Shown one piece after another: positions 12,986 through 18,885 of a stretch of DNA of 18,885 bases (its first letter is position 1; every line of letters starts with the position of its first letter). Both the position numbers and the translations under genes were made by a program. The notes beneath the pieces were generated by a model. It was not told the origin of the DNA. It searched no databases and was given only the letters and a program-made list of their open reading frames with translations. The DNA comes from an uncultured Chthoniobacterales bacterium (GTDB lineage: Bacteria > Verrucomicrobiota > Verrucomicrobiia > Chthoniobacterales > UBA10450): assembly GCA_955652255.1 (NCBI GenBank), contig CATPAW010000081.1:1-18885 (forward strand). The letters run 5' to 3'.

Positions 12986-14509
12986 ATGGCGCGGGTTCTA
13001 AACCATAAGTTTCGGCAGTTGCTCTTGCCGGTGGTTGGCATTGTCCTGCTCACGGTTGCGACTCGCCTTCCATCGCTGGTCCATTCGCGGCCGATCGATG
13101 ATGAAGCCGTATATTCGATAGTTGCGAACGAAATTGTGGACGGCGGTCGGCCCTATATCGATGCGGTCGAGCGCAAACCACCGCTGTTGTTTTGGACCTA
13201 TGCGGCCGTGTTCAAAACTCTGGGAAAGTTCAACTGGCACGCCCTGCACTCGGTCGCGCTAGTTTGGACGCTTGGCACGATGGGGGGCCTTTATTTGATC
13301 GGCGATCAGTTGTTCGAACCTGAGACCGGGCTGGTCGCGGCGCTTCTTTACAGCATCTTCCAGCCATGGCTGACCTACAAAAACCTGGCATTCAATGGTG
13401 AGATGCTCATGAATCTTCCTATCGTTTGGTCATGGGCCATCGCTTTGAAGCGAAGATCATCGCGGTTACGACCCGAACTCTTAGCCTCCGGATCGCTGCT
13501 ATGCGCCGGATTTTTACTCAAACAGCCGGGAGCAATCGCGGCAATCCCGCTCGGTATCTATTTGCTTCTTCCGAGCTATCGCGCAAGTCGCCGCTTGAGC
13601 CAAAGCGCTTCGATCATTCAGGTGGCTATGCTTTGCGGCGGTTTCTTTGGGTCGCTGGCCATCGCCATCATTGTACTCTGGAAGCAAGGCATTCTCGACG
13701 ATGCGTTCTATTGGACAATTGCTGTGCATACAGTGCCGCACGTGTTTTGGACCAAGGCGCTCCTTCTAACGCTCGCATTCGTGGGCGCTTGCTTGCCGCT
13801 GGTGATCGGTGCGGCGCTGGGGCAACGAGATCACGCCCGTCTCTGGGCAGGCGTGGAGGCGGAGCGGGTAGCGTTGCTTGCGCTGCTCGTGGTGTCCGCG
13901 ATTGGCGCGGCGGCAGGGGGACGTTTCTACCCCCACTATTATATTCAGTTGATTCCGCCGCTGGCCTTGCTTGCCGCGCCATTTTACACGCGACTTCTAT
14001 CGCCGAACATGCAGCCACGCCATTGCTTCATGCGGCTTGGGGTAATGTCCAGTTGGCTCGCGCTAACCGCAGTCGCGTTCTCAATTTCACACTGGCTCGG
14101 CCTCGCCTCGCAACGCGCCCCGTCCGAAGCCGGACAATTTCTGTTAAAGCATTCTAAGCCGGAGGAAAGGATTTTCGTCTGGGGTCATGCACCGAACATA
14201 TATCTCGATTCCCACCGACGGCCGGCTTGTCGTTACATTCTTACCTTTCCGCTCACCGGCTATATTTTCGGTGGACGGGTGCCGGGCATCGACAGTCGCA
14301 AGCGCATCATGCCGGAAGCCTGGGCCACTCTCGAACAAGATTTTCGCAAGCATCCGCCGAGCTACATCGTCGATACCGAGTCCGCTCGCAGCGGGAATTA
14401 TCCAGTGCAGGACTTTCCGATCCTGGCCAAATTACTGGCCGAACGCTATCTGCCGATAGCGCGAACAAGCGACGGCATGATTTATCGACTGGATGGTTCT
14501 TTCCGCTGA
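12986..14509 (+). CDS. Membrane glycosyltransferase, family 39-like (ArnT/PMT type)
   Basis: A 507-residue multi-spanning protein from the ATG at 12986 (530 from a GTG at 12917). The first membrane segment (LLLPVVGIVLLTVATRLPSL) is followed by an extracytoplasmic loop with RPIDDEAVYSIVANEIVDGG and RPYIDAVERKPPLLFW, the acidic-pair and KPPL pattern of lipid-linked sugar glycosyltransferases of the GT39/ArnT/PMT type. About ten more hydrophobic segments follow, then a soluble C-terminal domain of about 110 residues (from about 400, EERIFVWGHAPNIYLDS). These enzymes use polyprenyl-phosphate sugars to modify proteins, lipids or glycans at the outer face of the inner membrane; donor and acceptor cannot be told here. 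The ATG is preferred because the extra 23 residues are hydrophilic and not family-like. TMEM14-like and GH75-like genes follow on the same strand. Confidence 0.85.
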   Translation: MARVLNHKFRQLLLPVVGIVLLTVATRLPSLVHSRPIDDEAVYSIVANEIVDGGRPYIDAVERKPPLLFWTYAAVFKTLGKFNWHALHSVALVWTLGTMGGLYLIGDQLFEPETGLVAALLYSIFQPWLTYKNLAFNGEMLMNLPIVWSWAIALKRRSSRLRPELLASGSLLCAGFLLKQPGAIAAIPLGIYLLLPSYRASRRLSQSASIIQVAMLCGGFFGSLAIAIIVLWKQGILDDAFYWTIAVHTVPHVFWTKALLLTLAFVGACLPLVIGAALGQRDHARLWAGVEAERVALLALLVVSAIGAAAGGRFYPHYYIQLIPPLALLAAPFYTRLLSPNMQPRHCFMRLGVMSSWLALTAVAFSISHWLGLASQRAPSEAGQFLLKHSKPEERIFVWGHAPNIYLDSHRRPACRYILTFPLTGYIFGGRVPGIDSRKRIMPEAWATLEQDFRKHPPSYIVDTESARSGNYPVQDFPILAKLLAERYLPIARTSDGMIYRLDGSFR

Positions 14510-14571
14510 CTGGGCCCAAAGTGATCGCGCGGCTGGACAGTGCCGGACCGTTGAGTTAGTGGATTGTGCTG

Positions 14572-14892
14572 ATGTTAACCCCCGCAAAAATTTATTTCAT
14601 CGTTTTCGGTGTTCTCACGATTGCCGGCGGCATCCTCGGTTACGTGAAAGCGGGGAGTTTACCGTCGATCATTGCCGGCTCGATTACCGGCGTCTTGTTG
14701 CTCATCGGCGGATCGCTTCTGCCGGAGCATCGCGCGATTGGACTGGCCACCGGCTTCGTGATTTCTCTTCTCCTCGCCGCGCAATTCATTCCCAAATTTA
14801 TTCGGACCGGCAAGGCGATGCCCGCGGGCATGATGTCGATCTTGAGTGTCATCGGCCTCATCATTGCGCTGATCGCTTGGGTGAAAAAATAA
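14572..14892 (+). CDS. TMEM14-family small membrane protein
   Basis: A 106-residue protein with four hydrophobic segments and glycine-rich turns: KIYFIVFGVLTIAGGILGYVKAGS, SIIAGSITGVLLLIGGSLL, IGLATGFVISLLLAAQFIPKF and the C-terminal ILSVIGLIIALIAWVKK. The 'G.lGy.kagS..SliaG...g.ll' pattern and the RTGKAMPAGMMS loop match the TMEM14 (UPF0136) family, found in bacteria and eukaryotes; its bacterial role is not established. A GTG two codons upstream (14566) is an alternative start. The stop is 4 bases from the GTG start of the next gene, so they are probably co-transcribed, with no clear terminator between. Confidence 0.85.
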   Translation: MLTPAKIYFIVFGVLTIAGGILGYVKAGSLPSIIAGSITGVLLLIGGSLLPEHRAIGLATGFVISLLLAAQFIPKFIRTGKAMPAGMMSILSVIGLIIALIAWVKK

Positions 14893-14896
14893 TCGC

Positions 14897-16306
14897 GTGG
14901 CAAGAATTCGTCTGCGGACGTGGCGGCGGCTGGTGCTGTTTTTGCTGGCGGCGATTTTCGTCGGGATTGTTTATCGCTGGATCTCGCTGGAACGGCTTCA
15001 GCATTTTGCACCGGCAGAGATAAAAGCAACACCGACGCTTGAACCAACACCAACTCGGCCACCAGTCATCACGGGTAAGCTGGACACCGCGAAGTTGTTC
15101 AACGGGATCACGATTCACGCCACGGTCGAAACTCCGTCGGGCGCTGATGCAACGACGGAACGCGTCGACCCGGAGAGTTACGTTCTCGATCTAAAATTGC
15201 AGGCGCGCCTGCCGTCGCCAAATCGGACGATCGAGGAACTGGCCAAAGTCGGCCCGCAATTGCCGGCGTTGTTGCCCGGACTGGCGGCCACGTTCTCGCC
15301 CGATCCGGTTTCGCCGCTTTTTGCCGAGCTTTACAACACCAAGGTAAAAGTGTTGCGCGAAAATCTTGTCCGTCTCGATCTGCTTCTCTCGCGGCATAAT
15401 TTTTACGATTGCCAAACGGTGCTGCGACTGCAACACCCGCAGAGCCATCGCAAGGCACTCCTGCTCCAGGCGGACATGGACGTCGATGACGACGGCTCGG
15501 ACGCGGACCGCATGCCGATCGGAACCGGGGCGCCGACTAATTTCAAGCCATTCACGAGTTATAAGTGGCCAAAGAAAACGCCGGCACCGAATCCGTATCT
15601 CCCGGCGACGGAAGACCGACTGAAACGCGCGGAAGACGAGTTCGCGCTGAAGACGACCACGCCGGAACGCAAACGTGAGTTGCGCAACGCGATCACGCAA
15701 CTGCGCGCTGAAGTCACGACGCTCAAAAAGTATAGCTTCCTCATCGGCGCGACCGACCCCTACATCGTGCTGCCCGGCTCTTTCACGCACGGCCGCGACG
15801 CCACCAAGGTGGGTGATTACGCGGTGGCAATTTTCGGCAACACAATCTATCCCGCCATCGTGGGCGACATTGGGCCAAACGACATAGTCGGCGAAGCATC
15901 ATTTCGCATCGCGAAAGAAATTAACCCGCAATCCACGCCGTACAACCGGCCGGTGAGCGATCTCAAAGTGACCTATTTGATTTTCCCTGGAACAGCCGAC
16001 ACGCCCTTCGGTCCGCCCGATTTGGACAAACTTCAGGTGCGTTGCGAAGCGCTCGTAACCGAGATCGGGGGCGCGACCGTGCCGCTGCATCATTGGGAAA
16101 ATATTATTCCTCCACCGCCGACGCCCCCGCCAACGCCGAGCCCGACGCCAACTCCAACAGCAACGTCAACGCCAATGGTTGCGCCAACATCGACGTCGTC
16201 ACCGGCTCTTTCTCCATCAACCAGTCCGTCGGCATCACCCTCAGCCGCATTTGCGTTTCCGATTCAAAGCCCGGGCGTCACAGCAACTGCATCGCCAACT
16301 CGTTAA
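14897..16306 (+). CDS. Membrane-anchored GH75-like (fungal-type chitosanase family) protein
   Basis: A 469-residue protein starting at GTG: a basic N-terminus and one transmembrane segment (about 11-28, RLVLFLLAAIFVGIVYRW), then a Pro/Thr linker, an extracytoplasmic domain and a 65-residue Pro/Thr/Ser tail (about 405-469). The domain has the landmarks of GH75 chitosanases: DMDVDDDG (193-200), a DPYIVLPGS block (287-295), YAVAIFGNTIYPAIVGDIG (308-326) and VGEASFRIA (331-339). Asp324 and Glu333 fit the conserved Asp and Glu of the GD..GEAS region in this family, which are the candidate catalytic pair. Two extra segments (an N-terminal region around 60-160 and a helical insert around 236-278) are not part of the usual fungal domain. 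It follows the TMEM14-like gene by 4 bases and converges with the pseudokinase gene. Confidence 0.72.
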   Translation: MARIRLRTWRRLVLFLLAAIFVGIVYRWISLERLQHFAPAEIKATPTLEPTPTRPPVITGKLDTAKLFNGITIHATVETPSGADATTERVDPESYVLDLKLQARLPSPNRTIEELAKVGPQLPALLPGLAATFSPDPVSPLFAELYNTKVKVLRENLVRLDLLLSRHNFYDCQTVLRLQHPQSHRKALLLQADMDVDDDGSDADRMPIGTGAPTNFKPFTSYKWPKKTPAPNPYLPATEDRLKRAEDEFALKTTTPERKRELRNAITQLRAEVTTLKKYSFLIGATDPYIVLPGSFTHGRDATKVGDYAVAIFGNTIYPAIVGDIGPNDIVGEASFRIAKEINPQSTPYNRPVSDLKVTYLIFPGTADTPFGPPDLDKLQVRCEALVTEIGGATVPLHHWENIIPPPPTPPPTPSPTPTPTATSTPMVAPTSTSSPALSPSTSPSASPSAAFAFPIQSPGVTATASPTR

Positions 16307-16327
16307 GCGCAGCGTCTGCCGGAAGGA

Positions 16328-17962
16328 TCAGTCGTTCGGGAAATAGCCAGGCGGATCGAAAGGCGGTGGCGCGAAGACGTCGGGTCGTTCGAGGAAAACG
16401 CGTCGACGCGGAGATGGGACGAATGCGTCTTCGTCATCTGATCGTGACCTCACAGTCACGAGGCGGCCGGACGGCAAACGCAGAATCACTCTCCCGTCAG
16501 GCGTGGTGCCAACGAATCGGGCGCGCCCCCAACCATGATGGAGCGGCGCCAGTTCCGGGTCCTCTTCGTTAGCCAAAGCTCGGGGAATACGCGTACTCGA
16601 TGTACGGGAAGATGCCGACGCGAGCGCCTTCTTCTTGCTGCGCGAACTCGACGGCGCCGCAGGTGCGGCGGTGTTTGCAGCCGAGGCGATTTGCGCTGAA
16701 GCGCTCGCAGTCGGCGTTGGTGCATTGACAGGATTTGAAATCGCGTCCGGTTGCGTATTCGAGGTTTGCGCCTGTTGAGCACTCGGTGACAAATTTTGAC
16801 TTGAATTTGACGCCGCTGGTCCCGCGTTCGTGACCGGCTGATTTGCAACAATGGGAGCAGCGGTCGCCGTTTGCGATGGCATGACTAACGACGCATCCGG
16901 CACGCCGACCATTTTCGCAGTCCGATGCCAAAGGGGTATGGCGTCCGGGAAAAGATACGCGCCGAGGGCGGTTGCGGCGAGAAGCAGAACAGCGACCGCG
17001 AGGAATCCGCGCAACACTTGCGCCAGTGGCGTTTTCGGTTCTCTCGGTTTTTTCGGTTTTTTCGGAATCACCGCTGCCAGCGGAATTCCCAAACGGCGGC
17101 CAATGGCCTGACGCCTCTCGATTTTTGTCAGGCAGTCCCGGAGTTCACTTTCGAATGCGACCGGGTCTTGCGGACGGTTCTCTGGATTTTCGCGCAGCAT
17201 GTGCACGAGCAAATTCCTCAGCGCTCTTGGCGCCCGTCGCAATTCGGGTAAACGTCCTGCGCGCAAACGCGCTTTCATCCCGCTCACAACGAGCGGCACC
17301 GCGCCGGTGAGCAGAAAACACATCGTAGCGCCCAGTGAATAAATTTGTGATTGGAAATCAATCTCGTGATCGAGCAACTGTTCCGGGCTTGCGAATTGCG
17401 GCGCTATCGACGGAGCCAGTTCGCGCGCTTCGCTGCTGTCCGAATGCAGCGGCAGGCCAGCGAGACCGAAATTCAAAAGTTTCACAAACGGCCAGCCGCC
17501 GTCAGGCGATTGGCCATGCACGATCATAAGGTTGGAGGGCTGAATGGCGCGGTGCGTTAAACCGAAGAACGCAGCGGCCGCGACCGCTCTCACTACCTGC
17601 AGCCCGATACGCAGGACCGCGTCGGCCGGCATCGGCCCATGTGCAACGACCCAGGAATCAACCGTTTCGCCTTCCATATATTCAGAAACCAAGCCGAAAT
17701 AATCGTGCTCGACCCCAACCGCTAAGACTTTCGCGATGTTGACGTGATCGAGTTTTTGCGCCGTGCGCGCGCGTTCCTTGAATTGCTTGCGTTTCGTTCG
17801 ATCGACGATCGCGAGCGGGATCAATTGCAGCGTGACCGGTTCCTTCGAGCGCGTGTCGATGGCTTTGTAATTCGTCGCCGCGCCCGTCCGGCTGACTTCG
17901 TTCGGCGAGCCATCCTCGTTCGCGCAGATCCGGTAATGTTTGAAAAAAGTTGTCTCCTCCAT
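16328..17962 (-). CDS. Membrane-spanning protein kinase-like protein without catalytic residues (pseudokinase)
   Basis: A 544-residue protein with a bacterial Ser/Thr kinase fold (about residues 10-285), a basic/proline linker (about 296-311), one transmembrane segment (about 315-337), a long Ala/Ser/Thr/Gln/Pro-rich region (about 355-475) and a C-terminal segment with GRARFVGTTPDGRVILRLPSG. Kinase landmarks that remain: FKERARTAQKLDHVNIAKVL (alpha-C), YMEGETVDSW (hinge region), HRAIQPSN, LLNFGLAG, FASPEQL and YSLG. All catalytic positions are replaced: the ATP lysine is Gln46 (VTLQ), the HRD Asp is Ala139, the HRD+2 Lys is Gln141, the DFG Asp is Asn164. So phosphotransfer is unlikely; a scaffolding or sensing role is inferred. 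The frame is open upstream to 18151 across the tRNA fragment, but the ATG at 17960-17962 starts the kinase-like part. Confidence 0.9.
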   Translation of the reverse strand: MEETTFFKHYRICANEDGSPNEVSRTGAATNYKAIDTRSKEPVTLQLIPLAIVDRTKRKQFKERARTAQKLDHVNIAKVLAVGVEHDYFGLVSEYMEGETVDSWVVAHGPMPADAVLRIGLQVVRAVAAAAFFGLTHRAIQPSNLMIVHGQSPDGGWPFVKLLNFGLAGLPLHSDSSEARELAPSIAPQFASPEQLLDHEIDFQSQIYSLGATMCFLLTGAVPLVVSGMKARLRAGRLPELRRAPRALRNLLVHMLRENPENRPQDPVAFESELRDCLTKIERRQAIGRRLGIPLAAVIPKKPKKPREPKTPLAQVLRGFLAVAVLLLAATALGAYLFPDAIPLWHRTAKMVGVPDASLVMPSQTATAAPIVANQPVTNAGPAASNSSQNLSPSAQQAQTSNTQPDAISNPVNAPTPTASASAQIASAANTAAPAAPSSSRSKKKALASASSRTSSTRIPRALANEEDPELAPLHHGWGRARFVGTTPDGRVILRLPSGRLVTVRSRSDDEDAFVPSPRRRVFLERPDVFAPPPFDPPGYFPND

Positions 17963-18317
17963 AAAGTGGCGATTCGACAAACGTGCAGGCCGCCGCGCAT
18001 GTCCACTGAAATAAACAACCGCAACGCGCCCGGAGTTGCGCGCGTGATGCTTGGCTACCCCGCTTGGATTCGAACCAAGAATAACGCCTCCAAAGGGCGC
18101 TGTGTTACCTAAGGAGAGCGATTCGTTTGACGGATTGTTGCCGAATAGCACAGCTCAGACGCGCCAGACTTACAGTTGCCAGCATCCTTTACACACTGAT
18201 GCCGGTTTCGATTCTTCAGTGGACATTATGTTCCAGTAATCGCGTCGGCCAAGCTTGGCGAAGTTTGGAATAAACGGGATTAAAAGTGGTCAGCCAAGTT
18301 AAAAAGTCTTTCCGTAG
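17963..18317. other. Gene-poor stretch holding a tRNA fragment and hairpins
   Basis: No convincing protein gene is seen. It holds the leader of the pseudokinase gene, an inverted repeat (CGCAAC at 18020-18025 with GTTGCG at 18035-18040) just beyond the 3' end of the tRNA fragment that could act as a weak terminator, the fragment itself (18052-18109), and a 12-base perfect palindrome GCCAAGCTTGGC (18248-18259). Confidence 0.5.
18052..18109 (-). pseudogene. Truncated tRNA-Gln(UUG) gene, 3' portion from the D-loop to CCA
   Basis: Read on the minus strand, the fragment starts in the D-loop (GGTAACACA), then has an anticodon stem (GCGCC/GGCGT) with loop CTTTGGA and anticodon TTG at loop positions 34-36, a variable loop TATT, a T arm (CTTGG-TTCGAAT-CCAAG), the acceptor 3' strand CGGGGTA, a discriminator G and an encoded CCA. 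The matching 5' acceptor strand (TACCCCG) and the D-stem 5' strand are absent: the sequence upstream of the D-loop does not pair. So it is a 58-base 3' fragment, not an intact tRNA. Such fragments are typical of attachment-site duplications left by integrases that target tRNA genes. Confidence 0.75.
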
Positions 18318-18527
18318 CTGGCTAAAGATTTTGCGCAACTCTCCCAGACTAAGTTGACGATGCCCGTGCTGTCGATCGGCGGAGAAAAGTCACTGGGAAA
18401 CGAACTCGCGCAACAGATGAAGCTAGTCGCGACCGATGTAACGGTTGTCGTGTTGAAAGACACCGGCCATTGGATCCTCGAGGAACGGCCCAAGGAAACG
18501 ACCGACGCGCTCGTTAAGTTTCTTTGA
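18318..18527 (+). pseudogene. C-terminal remnant of an alpha/beta hydrolase
   Basis: The frame is open for 69 codons between a TAG at 18315-18317 and the TGA at 18525-18527. It reads LAKDFAQLSQTKLTMPVLSI, then GGEKSLG, then VVVLKDTGHWILEERP and DALVKFL. The 'kLtmPvLaigGek' strand, the GHW histidine and the EERP..T...v..FL ending match the last part of alpha/beta hydrolases of the epoxide hydrolase/haloalkane dehalogenase type; the His of GHW would be the catalytic one. The nucleophile, oxyanion hole and most of the fold are missing, and upstream sequence in all frames shows no continuation, so it is a fragment. Confidence 0.65.
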
Positions 18528-18771
18528 GATCGCTCAAGCGGCCCGGACAGGTTCGGGCGAGTACATCGACGCGACGAAACCGATTAGCGCATTTCGTGAC
18601 TTTGCTGGATTTCTACGCAAAACCGCAGGAATCAGCGCGTTAACTGCATTCGCTGCAAATCGGCGTATTGCAGATTCACGCAGAATTACGCAATTCTCGT
18701 GTCCAAATTTGGCCGAAAGCCGCAGTCTCGCACGCGGCGTGCGCGCGTTAGTTCTGACGAGACCGGTGCAG
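18528..18771. other. Intergenic stretch without recognisable genes
   Basis: I see no convincing coding frame here. A short inverted repeat around 18731-18743 (GCACGC-G-GCGTGC) lies in it. It separates the hydrolase remnant from the convergent unknown gene. Confidence 0.4.
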
Positions 18772-18885
18772 TTAGACCTTTAGCAGTCGGTCAAAGAACG
18801 CGCGGTACCGCTGTAGGGCTACACGCAGGTCTTCGGTCGAGACGTTGTCGCCGCGACCCCACTGCCCTTCTAGTTTGGACCGCTC
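18772..18885 (-). CDS. C-terminal end of an unknown protein (partial)
   Basis: On the minus strand the frame is open from the window edge to a TAA (complement of 18772-18774), giving 37 residues with a protein-like, helical composition: QWGRGDNVSTEDLRVALQRY, then RAFFDRLLKV. The acidic/aromatic pattern STEDLRVALQRYRAFFDRLL looks like a real C-terminal amphipathic helix rather than chance. No family is recognised. The gene continues beyond the right edge. It could also be another degraded fragment, as its neighbour is. Confidence 0.45.
   Translation of the reverse strand, partial: ERSKLEGQWGRGDNVSTEDLRVALQRYRAFFDRLLKV

Noticed and set aside
13426..14157. 243-codon plus-strand frame
   Set aside because: Alternative frame inside the glycosyltransferase gene; Arg-rich and not protein-like.
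16100..16300. Repeat region or tandem array in the Pro/Thr/Ser stretch
   Set aside because: It is a low-complexity coding tail of the GH75-like protein, not a separate repeat or CRISPR array; no CRISPR-like spaced repeats are seen anywhere in the window.
18051..18239. 62-codon plus-strand frame starting MATPLGFEPRI
   Set aside because: It runs antisense over the tRNA fragment; this kind of peptide is a well-known artefact of translating tRNA sequence.

Overview
The window reads as a bacterial chromosome segment from a GC-rich, Gram-negative-type organism: it encodes a large outer-membrane beta-barrel, periplasmic proteins with signal peptides and an ECF sigma factor module. The gene content, the AATCGAAA-type intergenic tandem repeat and the short palindromic intergenic repeats suggest a soil Verrucomicrobium (Chthoniobacterales / Udaeobacter-like). 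That placement is inference from general resemblance; no rRNA or marker tree supports it.

Layout. (1) 2-259: the end of a probable methyltransferase. (2) 288-2202: a stress-response module. A leftward operon encodes an ECF sigma factor, a small single-span membrane protein (probable anti-sigma) and a membrane-anchored LTxxQ protein, joined by two 4-base ATGA overlaps. A divergent gene encodes a periplasmic LTxxQ (Spy/CpxP-like) protein and ends in a strong terminator. The intergenic region carries two mirror-image copies of TTGTAACCG-N15-GGTC(A/T)T, one facing each way, which look like matched ECF promoters. (3) 2254-4358: a small membrane protein, biotin synthase BioB, and a secreted protein with a His/Cys pair arranged as in clan CD (caspase/CHAT-like) peptidases. 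(4) 4485-10091: a leftward five-gene cluster encoding an outer-membrane barrel, a ZnuA-like binding protein, an ABC-3 permease, a ZIP transporter and diaminopimelate decarboxylase LysA. It looks like a metal uptake system, but no ABC ATPase gene is present. A structured intergenic region precedes it. (5) 10228-12864: a small His-containing protein, a divergent P1B-type metal ATPase with a His-rich tail and GAC in place of CPC, and a frameshifted remnant of an FAD-linked oxidase. (6) 12986-16306: a family 39-like glycosyltransferase, a TMEM14-like protein and a membrane-anchored GH75-like (chitosanase family) protein, all rightward. (7) 16328-17962: a leftward membrane-spanning kinase-like protein that has lost all the main catalytic residues (pseudokinase). 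(8) 18052-18885: a 3' fragment of a tRNA-Gln gene, an alpha/beta-hydrolase remnant and the end of a leftward unknown gene, which together look like the edge of an inserted or decaying island.

How the parts may work together. The sigma module probably senses envelope or metal stress through its periplasmic LTxxQ proteins. The metal cluster would move divalent metal (probably zinc) across the outer membrane (barrel), periplasm (binding protein) and inner membrane (permease plus ZIP), and the neighbouring P-type ATPase may balance it by export. No plasmid, phage, CRISPR or complete insertion sequence is visible. The most unusual items are the mirrored ECF promoters, the pseudokinase, the caspase-like secreted protein, the ATPase-less ABC cluster and the truncated tRNA.
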